Shown here: in pieces, positions 1-7,509 of the stretch | Layout of the letters: each line of letters starts with the position of its first letter | Numbering within the stretch: position 1 is the first letter of the stretch | The notes under the pieces: model-generated | Told to the model about the DNA's origin: nothing | Databases searched by the model: none | The model's input: only the letters and a program-made list of their open reading frames with translations | Made by a program: the position numbers and the translations under genes | Origin: Sphingomonas faeni | Lineage (GTDB): Bacteria > Pseudomonadota > Alphaproteobacteria > Sphingomonadales > Sphingomonadaceae | Direction of reading: 5' to 3' | DNA: 64,000 nt | NCBI RefSeq assembly: GCF_023195535.1 | Contig: NZ_JALPNF010000010.1 | Span: 1-64,000 of the forward strand

Positions 1-87
1 CTGCTCGAGCCTATCGGCAACATCCCGCCTGCCGAAGCCGAACACCAATATTATGCTGCCGCAGACAACATCGATATGGCGGCGTGA
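1..87 (+). pseudogene. IS3-family transposase OrfB, C-terminal end only
   Basis: Reading from base 1 in frame gives 28 residues and a stop, with the block EPIGNIPPAEAE followed by a Tyr-Tyr pair. This is the usual C-terminus of IS3-family OrfB (DDE integrase). The rest lies left of the window, so it cannot be said whether the transposase is intact. The IS end follows directly downstream. The family call rests on the conserved C-terminal motif. Confidence 0.8.
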
Positions 88-99
88 CTCACAACCCAA

Positions 100-126
100 G
101 GCCTCCGGCAGACCCGGGGCGGTTCA
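100..126 (+). repeat. Right terminal inverted repeat of the IS3 element
   Basis: The sequence ending ACCCGGGGCGGTTCA, 13 bases after the transposase stop, matches the common IS3-family end that starts TGAACCGCCCCGGGT when read inward. It probably marks the IS boundary near base 126. The left end is outside the window, so no target duplication can be checked. Confidence 0.6.
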
Positions 127-293
127 GAACGGCTGTGCCGTCCAAAAAGACGATCATCTTCAGAGGGCGCAAACGCAGGCCGGGGCGCTTCAGGACAAGG
201 CTGGTAGATTCGGACAGGAACGTCGGACCTCGGTGTCGTGATGGGGAGGAGAAAAGGCAGTCCGCCTTAAGTCCCGTGCGACGCGGAGGACAT

Positions 294-527
294 ATGGGCG
301 AACTCTACGTCGTGCGCGAAGTGCACAACAGCGGAGCAGATCTGAGCGGCATCGTCGCACTGCCCGAAGGACACATCTGGATACTCACCGAGCGCTGGAT
401 CGTGGAAGCCGCGCACGACGCTGCGCTGATCGAAAGGCGTATGACCGCCGATGTCGAATGGCACGCCCGGCTCGGCATGATCGACGCTGCGTGCAAACGC
501 TGTCAAATTGCGCGGGCGGCGCTGTGA
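294..527 (+). CDS. Hypothetical protein (77 aa)
   Basis: A small soluble protein of unknown function. The ATG at 294 is chosen because GGAGGA sits 3-8 bases upstream; a longer reading from 84 would run across the IS end and has no ribosome binding site. The sequence is mixed polar and hydrophobic (IVALPEGHIWILTERWIVEA), without a signal peptide or membrane segment. Its stop overlaps the GTG start of the next gene (GTGA), so the two are probably translationally coupled. No family was recognised. Confidence 0.6.
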   Translation: MGELYVVREVHNSGADLSGIVALPEGHIWILTERWIVEAAHDAALIERRMTADVEWHARLGMIDAACKRCQIARAAL

Positions 528-853
528 AGGGCGGTCGCCGCCTCACCCTGCCGCATGACTGGACGACGACGCGGGGGCTTTGGCTGTGGCAGTCCGGCCT
601 GCACGGCAACGTGCTGACCCAAAGCGAGACGATTCTCACCTTCGAACAGCGGCGCGTCATCGAAGTCGATGTCCGCGGGTGGTCGACGGTCGAGATCATC
701 GAATGCCTCTCGACGATGCGAACCCCGCCGTTCGCCCGACCCGAGCTTCGTCATCTCGGCATGGCCGACCTGGAACCGTTGCTCGGCTGCAAGGCGATCG
801 ACCAGATCGTGATAATGCGGCTCATGTCGCTCGTGCCTGGGTGGAAACCATGA
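524..853 (+). CDS. Hypothetical protein (109 aa), coupled to preceding gene
   Basis: The GTG at 524 overlaps the stop of the upstream gene by the GTGA arrangement, which is why this start is preferred over the ATG at 458. The protein has two Trp-rich segments (near residues 12-20 and 49-51) and is probably cytosolic. It has no motif I can name. With the 77-aa gene before it, it forms a two-gene unit of the kind seen in sphingomonad accessory regions. Function unknown. Confidence 0.55.
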   Translation: MKGGRRLTLPHDWTTTRGLWLWQSGLHGNVLTQSETILTFEQRRVIEVDVRGWSTVEIIECLSTMRTPPFARPELRHLGMADLEPLLGCKAIDQIVIMRLMSLVPGWKP

Positions 854-987
854 TCGCTGAGGGGTTCCGCGTGGCGGAGCCGCTAGACAGCGATGCTATT
901 GGCGCCGGCAAGGCCATGGGACCATCGCAGCCAGCGCACCATTCTAAGCTGTAGCAGCCAGCAGGTGATCGCGAGCAGCGCCCATGG

Positions 988-1266
988 CTAAGCTCGGCTG
1001 AGCCATAACTTGCTCCGGCCCTCGTCTGCGAGCAAAGTGACGTCCAGTATCTGCATGGCGTAGGCGATCCCCAGCCGGGTCCAGACATACAGCCCGTCAC
1101 ACATCCGCAACTCGATTCTGTTGTCGGCCGGCCGCCACAGCGTCCAGCCAAGCAGGGCTGCCGGCACCGGCACGCAGGCGTAAGGACCGGCGGCGGGACC
1201 AACGTTTCGATGGGTCAGCCAGAACGCTCTCACAGCCACCGCAAGCGACAAGAACGAAATCAGCAT
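988..1266 (-). CDS. Hypothetical protein with N-terminal hydrophobic segment (92 aa)
   Basis: An open frame of 92 codons beginning MLISFLSLAVAVRAFWL, which could be a membrane anchor, followed by a soluble part with the stretch RPADNRIELRMCDG. There is no clear ribosome binding site and no recognised family. It is oriented opposite to its neighbours. It could be a real small membrane protein or a chance frame; an alternative frame (822-1202) overlaps it on the same strand. Confidence 0.35.
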   Translation of the reverse strand: MLISFLSLAVAVRAFWLTHRNVGPAAGPYACVPVPAALLGWTLWRPADNRIELRMCDGLYVWTRLGIAYAMQILDVTLLADEGRSKLWLSRA

Positions 1267-1887
1267 CGCATGCGACAGGATGACACGCCCGAGTAACAGC
1301 GCGAACGTGCGTCCGACAAGGACCCCCGCAGAAACGGCATGGTCGATCTACTCAGCTGTTGGGATCGCCCGCCGCATCAGAATGCTAATTTCGATTTTGC
1401 CGGTGTCTGACGGGCCGCATCCGCGTCAACTGCGGCCTTGTCGGCGTTCTGTGCCAGGCTGTCGCGCCTGGCCATGACGTCGAGGCAGGATGAGGTGTCG
1501 ACGACGATGATCGGTCCCCTGCTGAAGGTCATATTCCTGCATTCATATCTAGCGTCCCACCCTGACCCCGCTTTGGGGACGTCAACCGTCAGGCGACCTT
1601 ATCTGGTAGCGACCTGCACCTTCAACGCCTGCTGAACAATGGGCGGTTAGGGCGATGCCGGCGATCATAAGCCGCGCGATGAGCGTCGCCATTGTCGCCT
1701 CAGCGCCGAGGATTCCGAGCGGGTAAAGCCCCTCAGAATACGAGGATGAGCCCGCGCCGCTGCCGGCGGCAAGATAAGGAAGAGCGAGAGGGGGGAGAGA
1801 AGCCTTTCGGCTGAACCGGAAGGTGAAACGATCCCTGACAGGTGACGCGAACAGCCCGCGCGCCTGCTCTCTTGAGAGACGAACACA
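1267..1887. other. Gene-poor stretch and leader of the 1888 gene
   Basis: No convincing gene in about 620 bases. The last 120 bases before 1888 are purine-rich (GAGAGGGGGGAGAG near 1788-1800) and probably form the 5' leader of the following gene. A 36-codon minus-strand frame near 1670-1700 with a hydrophobic start was seen but cannot be supported. Confidence 0.4.
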
Positions 1888-2385
1888 ATGACCCATTATT
1901 CGAACGAGGCTGCCGCCATGGCGGCGGCGCTCATGGTTGCACGCCTGGCAGCATTGCGCTTCGAACCTGACCTCGAAGTGCCGATGTCGAAGGTTCGCAA
2001 CTACCTTTACGCGCGCACTGCGCGGCTGCTACTTGTGCCCTCAACCCTGTCGGACGGCAGCGATGCCGCCGCCGTAGGCGAGGTGATGGCGGCGTTCGGC
2101 TGCGACGCGCTGGTGGCGCGAGCAGATGGCGCCGATGCAGCGAGTGTCCGCTTCACGATCGGTTTGCATGGACATCGCTTGTTCTGGTCGGCGCCTGCCA
2201 GGCTGTGGCTCGGAGCAGGGGCACCGGCGCATTTCGTCCCCAATCACCCAGACGACACCGTCTTTGCGCTCTTCAGCGTAGGCCTGCGCGGTTGCGAGGT
2301 GCCACCATGGAGCAGCGACGAGGAGCGCGAAGATGGGTTCGCGCTCGGCGCCGACGCGCTTGCGGCCTTGATGGCGGGGCGCTGA
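1888..2385 (+). CDS. Hypothetical protein (165 aa)
   Basis: A 165-residue Ala-rich soluble protein of unknown function. The ATG at 1888 follows a GAGAGACGAA purine run that can serve as ribosome binding site. There is no signal peptide; residues near 20-45 (LAALRFEPDLEVPMSKVRNY) look like an ordinary alpha/beta fold start, and the C-terminus is acidic then helical. The stop is one base before the ATG of the next gene, so the two are a translationally coupled pair. No family was recognised. Confidence 0.65.
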   Translation: MTHYSNEAAAMAAALMVARLAALRFEPDLEVPMSKVRNYLYARTARLLLVPSTLSDGSDAAAVGEVMAAFGCDALVARADGADAASVRFTIGLHGHRLFWSAPARLWLGAGAPAHFVPNHPDDTVFALFSVGLRGCEVPPWSSDEEREDGFALGADALAALMAGR

Positions 2386-2386
2386 T

Positions 2387-3013
2387 ATGAGCCGTCTCCA
2401 GGTTTGGGCCAGCCCCAGCGAAGCGTCGGACATGATGTTCGATGTGCGCCAGCCGGGCGTGACGGGTCTTGGCTATGCGCTGTTACGTCCCCGCTCCAAG
2501 GGGAAGGAGCGCAGCCTGTCGCGGCTCGCATTCGCCAAGATGAACCCAATCGAGCCCGGACCGACCAGCCCGCAAACCCGCTGCGGCATGCCGACCACTG
2601 CTCGGGATCACCGACTGCTGCTCGCGCCGGGTGTCGCAGACCCGGTGTCGCTCGAACGCCTGTTCGCCGATTATGACGAGGCGGTGCCCGAGCATCAGCG
2701 GTTGCTCGCTGCCGTCCTGACGCTGCCGTTCGTTCGCGGTGAACCGCTGCACGATCAGTTCGACAAGGTGACCACCTGGGCCATGCTGCATCTGGCACGG
2801 GCGAGGCAGCTCACCAGCCTTGCCGTGCTGCACGCGCCCGGTGATCAACTCGCCGCGGAAGCGCCGCACGCTCACATCGTCGTGTTCAGCCGTATCCATA
2901 ATGCGTGCGGATGGGCTCAGCTGCATCCGGACCTCGCCGAAAGCGAGCATGGCGCCTGGGCCGAGCGATGGCTCGACTTCTGCGAAGCATGGCGTCGCAG
3001 GCCGGAGGCGTGA
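2387..3013 (+). CDS. Hypothetical protein (208 aa), coupled to the 1888 gene
   Basis: Starts immediately after the stop of the 1888 gene (TGATATG). The N-terminal third is Arg- and Pro-rich and probably disordered. The C-terminal half has conserved-looking helices and the segment PHAHIVVFSRIHNACGW, where His-x-His-hydrophobic resembles the metal-binding strand of MobA/MobL-type nucleases. That similarity is weak and the rest of a relaxase is absent, so no function is assigned. Confidence 0.6.
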   Translation: MSRLQVWASPSEASDMMFDVRQPGVTGLGYALLRPRSKGKERSLSRLAFAKMNPIEPGPTSPQTRCGMPTTARDHRLLLAPGVADPVSLERLFADYDEAVPEHQRLLAAVLTLPFVRGEPLHDQFDKVTTWAMLHLARARQLTSLAVLHAPGDQLAAEAPHAHIVVFSRIHNACGWAQLHPDLAESEHGAWAERWLDFCEAWRRRPEA

Positions 3014-3119
3014 AGGTGAGGGTTCCGAGCGCCTCCGGCAATCGGGACCACCGGCATCCGGATCCCGGTGGCCAGACGCAGGATGATCTCGACGGGGAAA
3101 CAAGCCCGATGGAGAAAAG

Positions 3120-3467
3120 ATGATGATCGCGCGCAATCCACCCATGGTGTTCCGCTTCGCCGCCATGCTGCTGCTCAGTTCTGCCGTGCTCGGTCAGTGG
3201 TGGCAGCGGCAGCCGCTGGGCGCCGATGGCCATGCTTTAGTGACCATGATGCACTCCTATTGTCCTGACGTAGGTGGCGGAGCTGGCCCGCTCACCGTGG
3301 CGGACAGCGCCCGTTTGCTCGACCGCTGGGGCTACGCCCTTCTCGGCGATCTAATTGGATGGAACGGCAGGGATCGCTGCACGCTGCCGCGACCGCGGAA
3401 AGGGGAAGGGATCGGAAGGACAGGCAGGAGAAGCCCGGGAAGCGCGATGAAAAGCGAACGGGCCTGA
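3120..3467 (+). CDS. Hypothetical secreted or membrane-anchored protein (115 aa)
   Basis: Starts at the first of two adjacent ATG codons after GGAGAAAAG. Residues 10-27 (VFRFAAMLLLSSAVLG) form a signal peptide or anchor. A single Cys at about residue 48 and a short mature domain follow; the last 30 residues are basic and may be read-through of non-conserved sequence. Same orientation as the 1888, 2387 and 3516 genes, and probably part of that accessory block. No family recognised. Confidence 0.5.
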   Translation: MMIARNPPMVFRFAAMLLLSSAVLGQWWQRQPLGADGHALVTMMHSYCPDVGGGAGPLTVADSARLLDRWGYALLGDLIGWNGRDRCTLPRPRKGEGIGRTGRRSPGSAMKSERA

Positions 3468-3515
3468 TCCGAACCAGTCGGTTCGGGGATCACGCCAAAA
3501 AGAAGGTCTACCGTC

Positions 3516-4034
3516 ATGCACCGCATGCTCCACGAACCGCTGCCGTCCACGTCGAACGCGTTGCTCGACTATTTCCTCGCCGCGCTCGGCGGCGAAACCT
3601 ACTACCCGCTCGGCGGCAACACCGGCTTGCCCGCCGGCGCCCTCGAGAGTCTCGACCACAATGTCGTGCTGGCCGCCACCCCGGTAAGCGTCCGCGTTTT
3701 CGACGAGGCGCTGCTGCGATCGGCTGAGTATCGCGATACGCTCCTCGTGCGTCACGGCTTCTACCCCGAGACGCTCGACCCGGTGCGGGTCGACGTCGCC
3801 CTCAGGTCGACCACCGGGCCGATCCTCCTGCCTGACCTCAGTCTCTTCCGCGACCTGGACGGGCAGCTCCACCTCGTGCCACAGCACCAGGACCTGTTCC
3901 TCACGGTCGGCCCCGATGGGATCTGGGTGTCGCTCATCGCACCGTTCGACCGGTGGACCGATCGTGCGGCTGGGCTTGAGCGAGCCGCAGCTGATGTGGT
4001 TCGAGCCTGTCGCAAAGCACGAGACGGTCAATAG
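3516..4034 (+). CDS. Hypothetical protein (172 aa)
   Basis: ATG at 3516 preceded by AGAAGGT. A soluble protein of mixed alpha/beta composition with the Gly-rich segment YYPLGGNTGLPAGALES at 28-45 and a Leu/Asp-rich middle. There are no membrane segments and no catalytic signature I can name. It is the last of a run of plus-strand unknown genes before the recombinase at 4248, so it may be cargo of the same mobile region. Function unknown. Confidence 0.6.
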   Translation: MHRMLHEPLPSTSNALLDYFLAALGGETYYPLGGNTGLPAGALESLDHNVVLAATPVSVRVFDEALLRSAEYRDTLLVRHGFYPETLDPVRVDVALRSTTGPILLPDLSLFRDLDGQLHLVPQHQDLFLTVGPDGIWVSLIAPFDRWTDRAAGLERAAADVVRACRKARDGQ

Positions 4035-4164
4035 GCGACGAGAGACGGGCGGGGCGGCTTCACTAACGCTCCGCCTCAGATTTGGATTTCGTAATGATCT
4101 CGATGCTCAATGCAGGCGGCACCTACTCTGTTTGCTCGCCTTTCACAGCGCGCCGAAGCACATT

Positions 4165-4183
4165 CCATAATCGGACATTATGG
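4165..4183. promoter_or_regulatory. Perfect inverted repeat upstream of the tyrosine recombinase
   Basis: CCATAAT and ATTATGG are separated by CGGAC. The site lies 65 bases before the recombinase ATG. It could be an operator, or a recombinase core site, since 7-bp arms around a 5-7 bp spacer are the usual shape of such sites. The sequence alone cannot separate these. Confidence 0.45.
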
Positions 4184-4247
4184 TAATTACAGCGATGTGC
4201 TAAGAAGGCGGAATGCAGGGTAAATCGAACCAGCGGGCGCGGCCCTT

Positions 4248-5483
4248 ATGAGCGAAATCATCGTCCATCGCACCGATGGGGAGGGGCTTCCGGTCCGGGC
4301 ACGGCATGGGATCGTCGAGCCAATCGATGTCCGCGTTACCCGGTTGCTGGGCCTTGCGCTGCCCGCTGATGCCGGCCCCGTCAGCGAGATCGGCTTCGTC
4401 GCGCAGCTCGGCGCTATGGCAGTGGCGAGCAAGGCGGCGCTGGCGTCGGACCTGGCCTGCTATCTGCGTTGGTGTGAGGACATCCGTGTCGCCCCGCTGC
4501 CCGCCGAGCCCGAAAACCTGGTCCGCTACATTGCCATGCTCGAGGCGCGGGGCGCCAAGCCCGCCACGGTCGCCCGGCGGGTTGCCAGTCTCGCCACCGC
4601 ACACGGCCTGTCAGGCCTGCAGGAGAAGGGGCATGCGCCCACCAGCCACGTCATGGTCCGTGCGGCGCTCAAAGGCCTGCGCCGGCGTCGTGGCGCTGCC
4701 CAACGCCAAGCGGCCCCGTTGCGCTTCGGGGCCTCGCTAGACCCCCATACCAAGGGGTTCACGCTGACCGCGCTGCTCGGTGCCTGTGGCGGCGATTTGC
4801 AGGGCTTGCGCGATGCTGCACTACTGTCGCTCGGCTATGATGCGGGACTGCGCGTCAGTGAACTCGTCGCGGTCACCGTCGCGCACATCGATCCGCACAG
4901 TGATGGCTCGGCGCTCCTGTTCATTCCATCATCCAAGACCGATCAGGAAGGGCAGGGGGCCTGGGGCTGGCTGTCCGCGGACACGATGCGCCGGGTCGGC
5001 GCCTGGCTGGTCGCGAGCGACATCACCGAGGGGCCGGTCTTCCGCCGCGTGGGGGTTGATCGGCGCCGTTTGCGCGCCGCGGTCCCGCCGATGGCGTACG
5101 AAGCGATCCCGGGACACACGCGACACTGGCAGGAGAAGCTGAAGGGCAAGAAGGCTGAACCCGCGAGGACCGTCTACACCGTCGGGACGGCCCCGCTTAG
5201 CCGGCAGGGTGTCAACGGGATCTATCGGCGTGTGGCGCTGAGTGCATTCGATCAGGGGCTGGTCGAGATGCCGATCGCGAAGGTCGAGGAGGCTGCTAGG
5301 GCGCTATCAAGCCACTCGCTGCGGGTAGGGCTGACGCAGGATCTGTTCGCAGCCGGGGAGGACGGCGTTGGCATTGCCCAGGCGCTGCGTTGGTCGTCGC
5401 CATCGACGGCACTGCGCTATGGGCGGAAGCTTGCCGCCAGGAGCAATGTTGCGGCGCGCGTGTTGTCGAAGATCAGAGCCTGA
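4248..5483 (+). CDS. Tyrosine recombinase / site-specific integrase (411 aa)
   Basis: A phage-integrase-family recombinase that would cut and rejoin DNA through a Tyr-DNA intermediate. The N-terminal SAM-like core-binding domain is at about 45-145 (DLACYLRWCEDIRV). The catalytic domain follows from about 165 with Arg in GLRVSELVAV, Lys in SSKTDQEG, the HxxR box in SHSLRVGL, and Tyr in ALRYGRKL. A Trp (LRWSSPS) sits where many members have His or Trp. All essential residues are present. An insertion of about 50 residues between the Lys and HxxR boxes is longer than in XerC/D. It lies at the edge of a run of unknown genes and is probably a mobility gene. Confidence 0.88.
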   Translation: MSEIIVHRTDGEGLPVRARHGIVEPIDVRVTRLLGLALPADAGPVSEIGFVAQLGAMAVASKAALASDLACYLRWCEDIRVAPLPAEPENLVRYIAMLEARGAKPATVARRVASLATAHGLSGLQEKGHAPTSHVMVRAALKGLRRRRGAAQRQAAPLRFGASLDPHTKGFTLTALLGACGGDLQGLRDAALLSLGYDAGLRVSELVAVTVAHIDPHSDGSALLFIPSSKTDQEGQGAWGWLSADTMRRVGAWLVASDITEGPVFRRVGVDRRRLRAAVPPMAYEAIPGHTRHWQEKLKGKKAEPARTVYTVGTAPLSRQGVNGIYRRVALSAFDQGLVEMPIAKVEEAARALSSHSLRVGLTQDLFAAGEDGVGIAQALRWSSPSTALRYGRKLAARSNVAARVLSKIRA

Positions 5484-5505
5484 TAATCGCGTTACCCGGT
5501 GAGTC

Positions 5506-6042
5506 TTACGGGACAGACAGCGGTCCCGGCAGCTGCCGAGGGAACCACGTCAGGAGAGCGTCCGACAGCGCCGTAGCGACAACTGAGGGATCGCCTGTTC
5601 GGGTGCCACTAGCGCGCACCGTGGTCGCCTGCCCCGTCCACACGACGTGATTGTCGCGGCGCAGCGATACCGTCACCTGGAGACGGGTTACGATCAGTCC
5701 ACGCAATTGATCCTTCCCCGAAGGCAAAGTCAGCGACAGGCCGCCAAGCCCCGCCGCCATGCCCGGCCGATCCGATCGATCGTTGCCGGACCTGACGACG
5801 CCGCGCTGTGTCTGCGATACCTCAACCTTGGCGACGTAAAGGCTGTGGTTCGGGTCGGGCAGGGGCAGGAATGGTGTTCGAAGAAGGGTTCGCTGAACGG
5901 CGTCTGTGAACGTTCTCGTGATAGCGGAAGACGTAGTCGAACTATCAGCAGCCACGATCGCTATCGTGCCGGGCCTAACCGCGGTGGTGGGAACCGGCGA
6001 TTGCATCATGGCTGCTGCCGCAGCGAGAGGAAGTACGTACAT
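5506..6042 (-). CDS. Hypothetical secreted protein (178 aa)
   Basis: Begins MYVLPLAAAAAMMQSPVPTT, a probable cleavable signal peptide, so the protein is likely periplasmic. The mature part contains VAADSSTTSSAITRTFTDAV and a beta-rich region with LQVTVSLRRDNHVVWTGQA, suggesting an immunoglobulin-like or lipoprotein-type beta fold. No lipobox Cys is present. It converges with the recombinase, with 22 bases between them. No family recognised. Confidence 0.6.
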   Translation of the reverse strand: MYVLPLAAAAAMMQSPVPTTAVRPGTIAIVAADSSTTSSAITRTFTDAVQRTLLRTPFLPLPDPNHSLYVAKVEVSQTQRGVVRSGNDRSDRPGMAAGLGGLSLTLPSGKDQLRGLIVTRLQVTVSLRRDNHVVWTGQATTVRASGTRTGDPSVVATALSDALLTWFPRQLPGPLSVP

Positions 6043-6141
6043 CCAACAAGGTCCGATGCTTCAAGAGGCCTTTTGATATAGCTCGGCACGTCGGAGGCAT
6101 GTGATTTCCCGTCCCAGTCGCGGTCTTTCGCCTCGGTTCGA

Positions 6142-6393
6142 TTACAGAAGATCTTCGATCCTGAACGGCATCTCGCGCAGCCGCTTGCCCGTCGCATGGT
6201 GAATGGCATTGGCAATGGCGCCGGCACAGCCCGTCATGGCAACTTCGCCAAGCCCCTTTGCGCCAAGGGCATTGATGAGAGGATCCGGTCGATCGATAAA
6301 GCCGACGTCTATCGACCCGATGTCGGCATTCACAGGCACGACATAGTCGGCAAGATCGTTGTTGATCCGTGATGCCGAACCGGGCAGCGACAT
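6142..6393 (-). pseudogene. Molybdopterin-binding xanthine dehydrogenase/aldehyde oxidase subunit, C-terminal remnant
   Basis: The 83 codons read as the end of a xanthine dehydrogenase-family molybdenum-binding large subunit: NNDLADYVVPVNADI, then DPLINALGAKGLGEVAMTG, which is the conserved loop near the molybdenum cofactor, then a tail ending FRIEDLL. The intact subunit has over 700 residues, so about 90 percent is missing. The upstream minus-strand sequence (to about 6540) is open but does not continue the family. This is a deletion remnant, not a functional gene. Confidence 0.7.
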
Positions 6394-6702
6394 CAGGTGC
6401 GAAGCGCAGCAGGTCCGGACGGAGCCTCAGTAGGCTCAGATCCTTGGACTTGCCCTCCATCATCACGTCGAAGATTAGGCCATCAGCCATCCAACGACGG
6501 ACGTCTTGCGGATTCTCGAAACAGCATCCTTTGTGGGGTAAGCGCGGCCTGAAGCCCGCCTTGTTGGCGGAGCAGCCTGAACAGCGACGGATCTGCCAAA
6601 TGCGAAAACAAGCGTTACAAACAGTTCGCTTCTTGTCGCCATATTGATGTAGATTAGTATGCCGGCACGTTGACCGGAGACTAATCTTCAGGTGCTCCTA
6701 AA
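6394..6702. other. Remnant DNA and promoter region of the Crp/Fnr gene
   Basis: The minus strand of 6394-6600 stays open and encodes NPQDVRRWMADGLIFDVM and a Leu/Arg-rich helix. It joins directly onto the molybdenum hydroxylase remnant without being part of that family, so it may be a piece of another broken gene. The last 100 bases are AT-richer than the surroundings and probably hold the promoter of the 6703 gene. Confidence 0.4.
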
Positions 6703-7431
6703 TTGATAAACAGCCACGAAGCTTTAATCCGGCAGCTGAGCGCACAAGGTGAACTCTCACTGGAGGATCAGCGTGCAATTTCGTCAATTTCCATGACCTT
6801 ACGATCCTTCACCCCCGGCGACTATATCGGCAGGGAGGGAAAGTCAGTTTCAACATGCGCGATACTCATTAGGGGCTTCGCAGTCCGGCAAAAATTTACA
6901 CGTTTAGGTGACCGCCAAATCGTATCGCTGCACGGCCCCGGCGACGCCATAAATCTTCAGAACGCGTTTCTAGAGTTTCCTGATTATGATATTCTCTCAA
7001 TCGAGGATTGCGTAGTCTCTTTTGTCGATGCCTCGGCAATTAGGGTCCTGGCGGCTGAACGACCGGCAGTTGCCCGTTCGTTATTGATAGGGGCTTTCAC
7101 CGAAGCCTCGACAGCGCGCGAATGGATGCTCAACATGGGACGACGAAGTGCTCGAACGAGACTTGCACACTTCCTTTGTGAGTATTTAGATCGCATGAGT
7201 TTGCGGCGGCATTCGGCCGACGAAAAATACGAATTACGGCTAACTCAGGAGCAAATTGCCGATGCGACGGGAATGACCGCTGTTCATGTCAATCGCATGC
7301 TAAAAGCCCTACAATCAGAAAAACTGATCAAGCAGCTGGGTCGTTTTCTAAGCGTGCCAAATATGGCGGCTCTAATGGACGCTGGGGAATACAATCCGCG
7401 TTACCTTCATCTACCGCAATTTAACTTCTAG
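6703..7431 (+). CDS. Crp/Fnr-family transcriptional regulator (242 aa)
   Basis: A dimeric DNA-binding regulator. Residues about 20-130 form the cyclic-nucleotide-binding-like beta barrel, followed by the long dimer helix (150-165) and a winged helix-turn-helix with LTQEQIADATGMTAVHVNRMLKAL shortened here to its core QIADATGM. The barrel lacks the Arg-Ser pair used by Crp to bind cAMP, and there is no N-terminal Cys cluster as in Fnr, so the signal is unknown. The start is TTG at 6703; there is no better upstream codon. AT content is visibly higher than in neighbouring genes, suggesting separate origin. Confidence 0.85.
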   Translation: MINSHEALIRQLSAQGELSLEDQRAISSISMTLRSFTPGDYIGREGKSVSTCAILIRGFAVRQKFTRLGDRQIVSLHGPGDAINLQNAFLEFPDYDILSIEDCVVSFVDASAIRVLAAERPAVARSLLIGAFTEASTAREWMLNMGRRSARTRLAHFLCEYLDRMSLRRHSADEKYELRLTQEQIADATGMTAVHVNRMLKALQSEKLIKQLGRFLSVPNMAALMDAGEYNPRYLHLPQFNF

Positions 7432-7509
7432 AACGCCGCGACTAGTTGTTCAAAATGGTGCCAATTTTCTGTGCATCGGTAAGCGCTTCCACATCATCGG
7501 CACCGCAGA

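Noticed and set aside
2387..3013. Relaxase (MobA/MobL) call for the 208-aa protein
   Set aside because: Only a His-x-His-hydrophobic segment fits; the catalytic Tyr region and the third His are not found.
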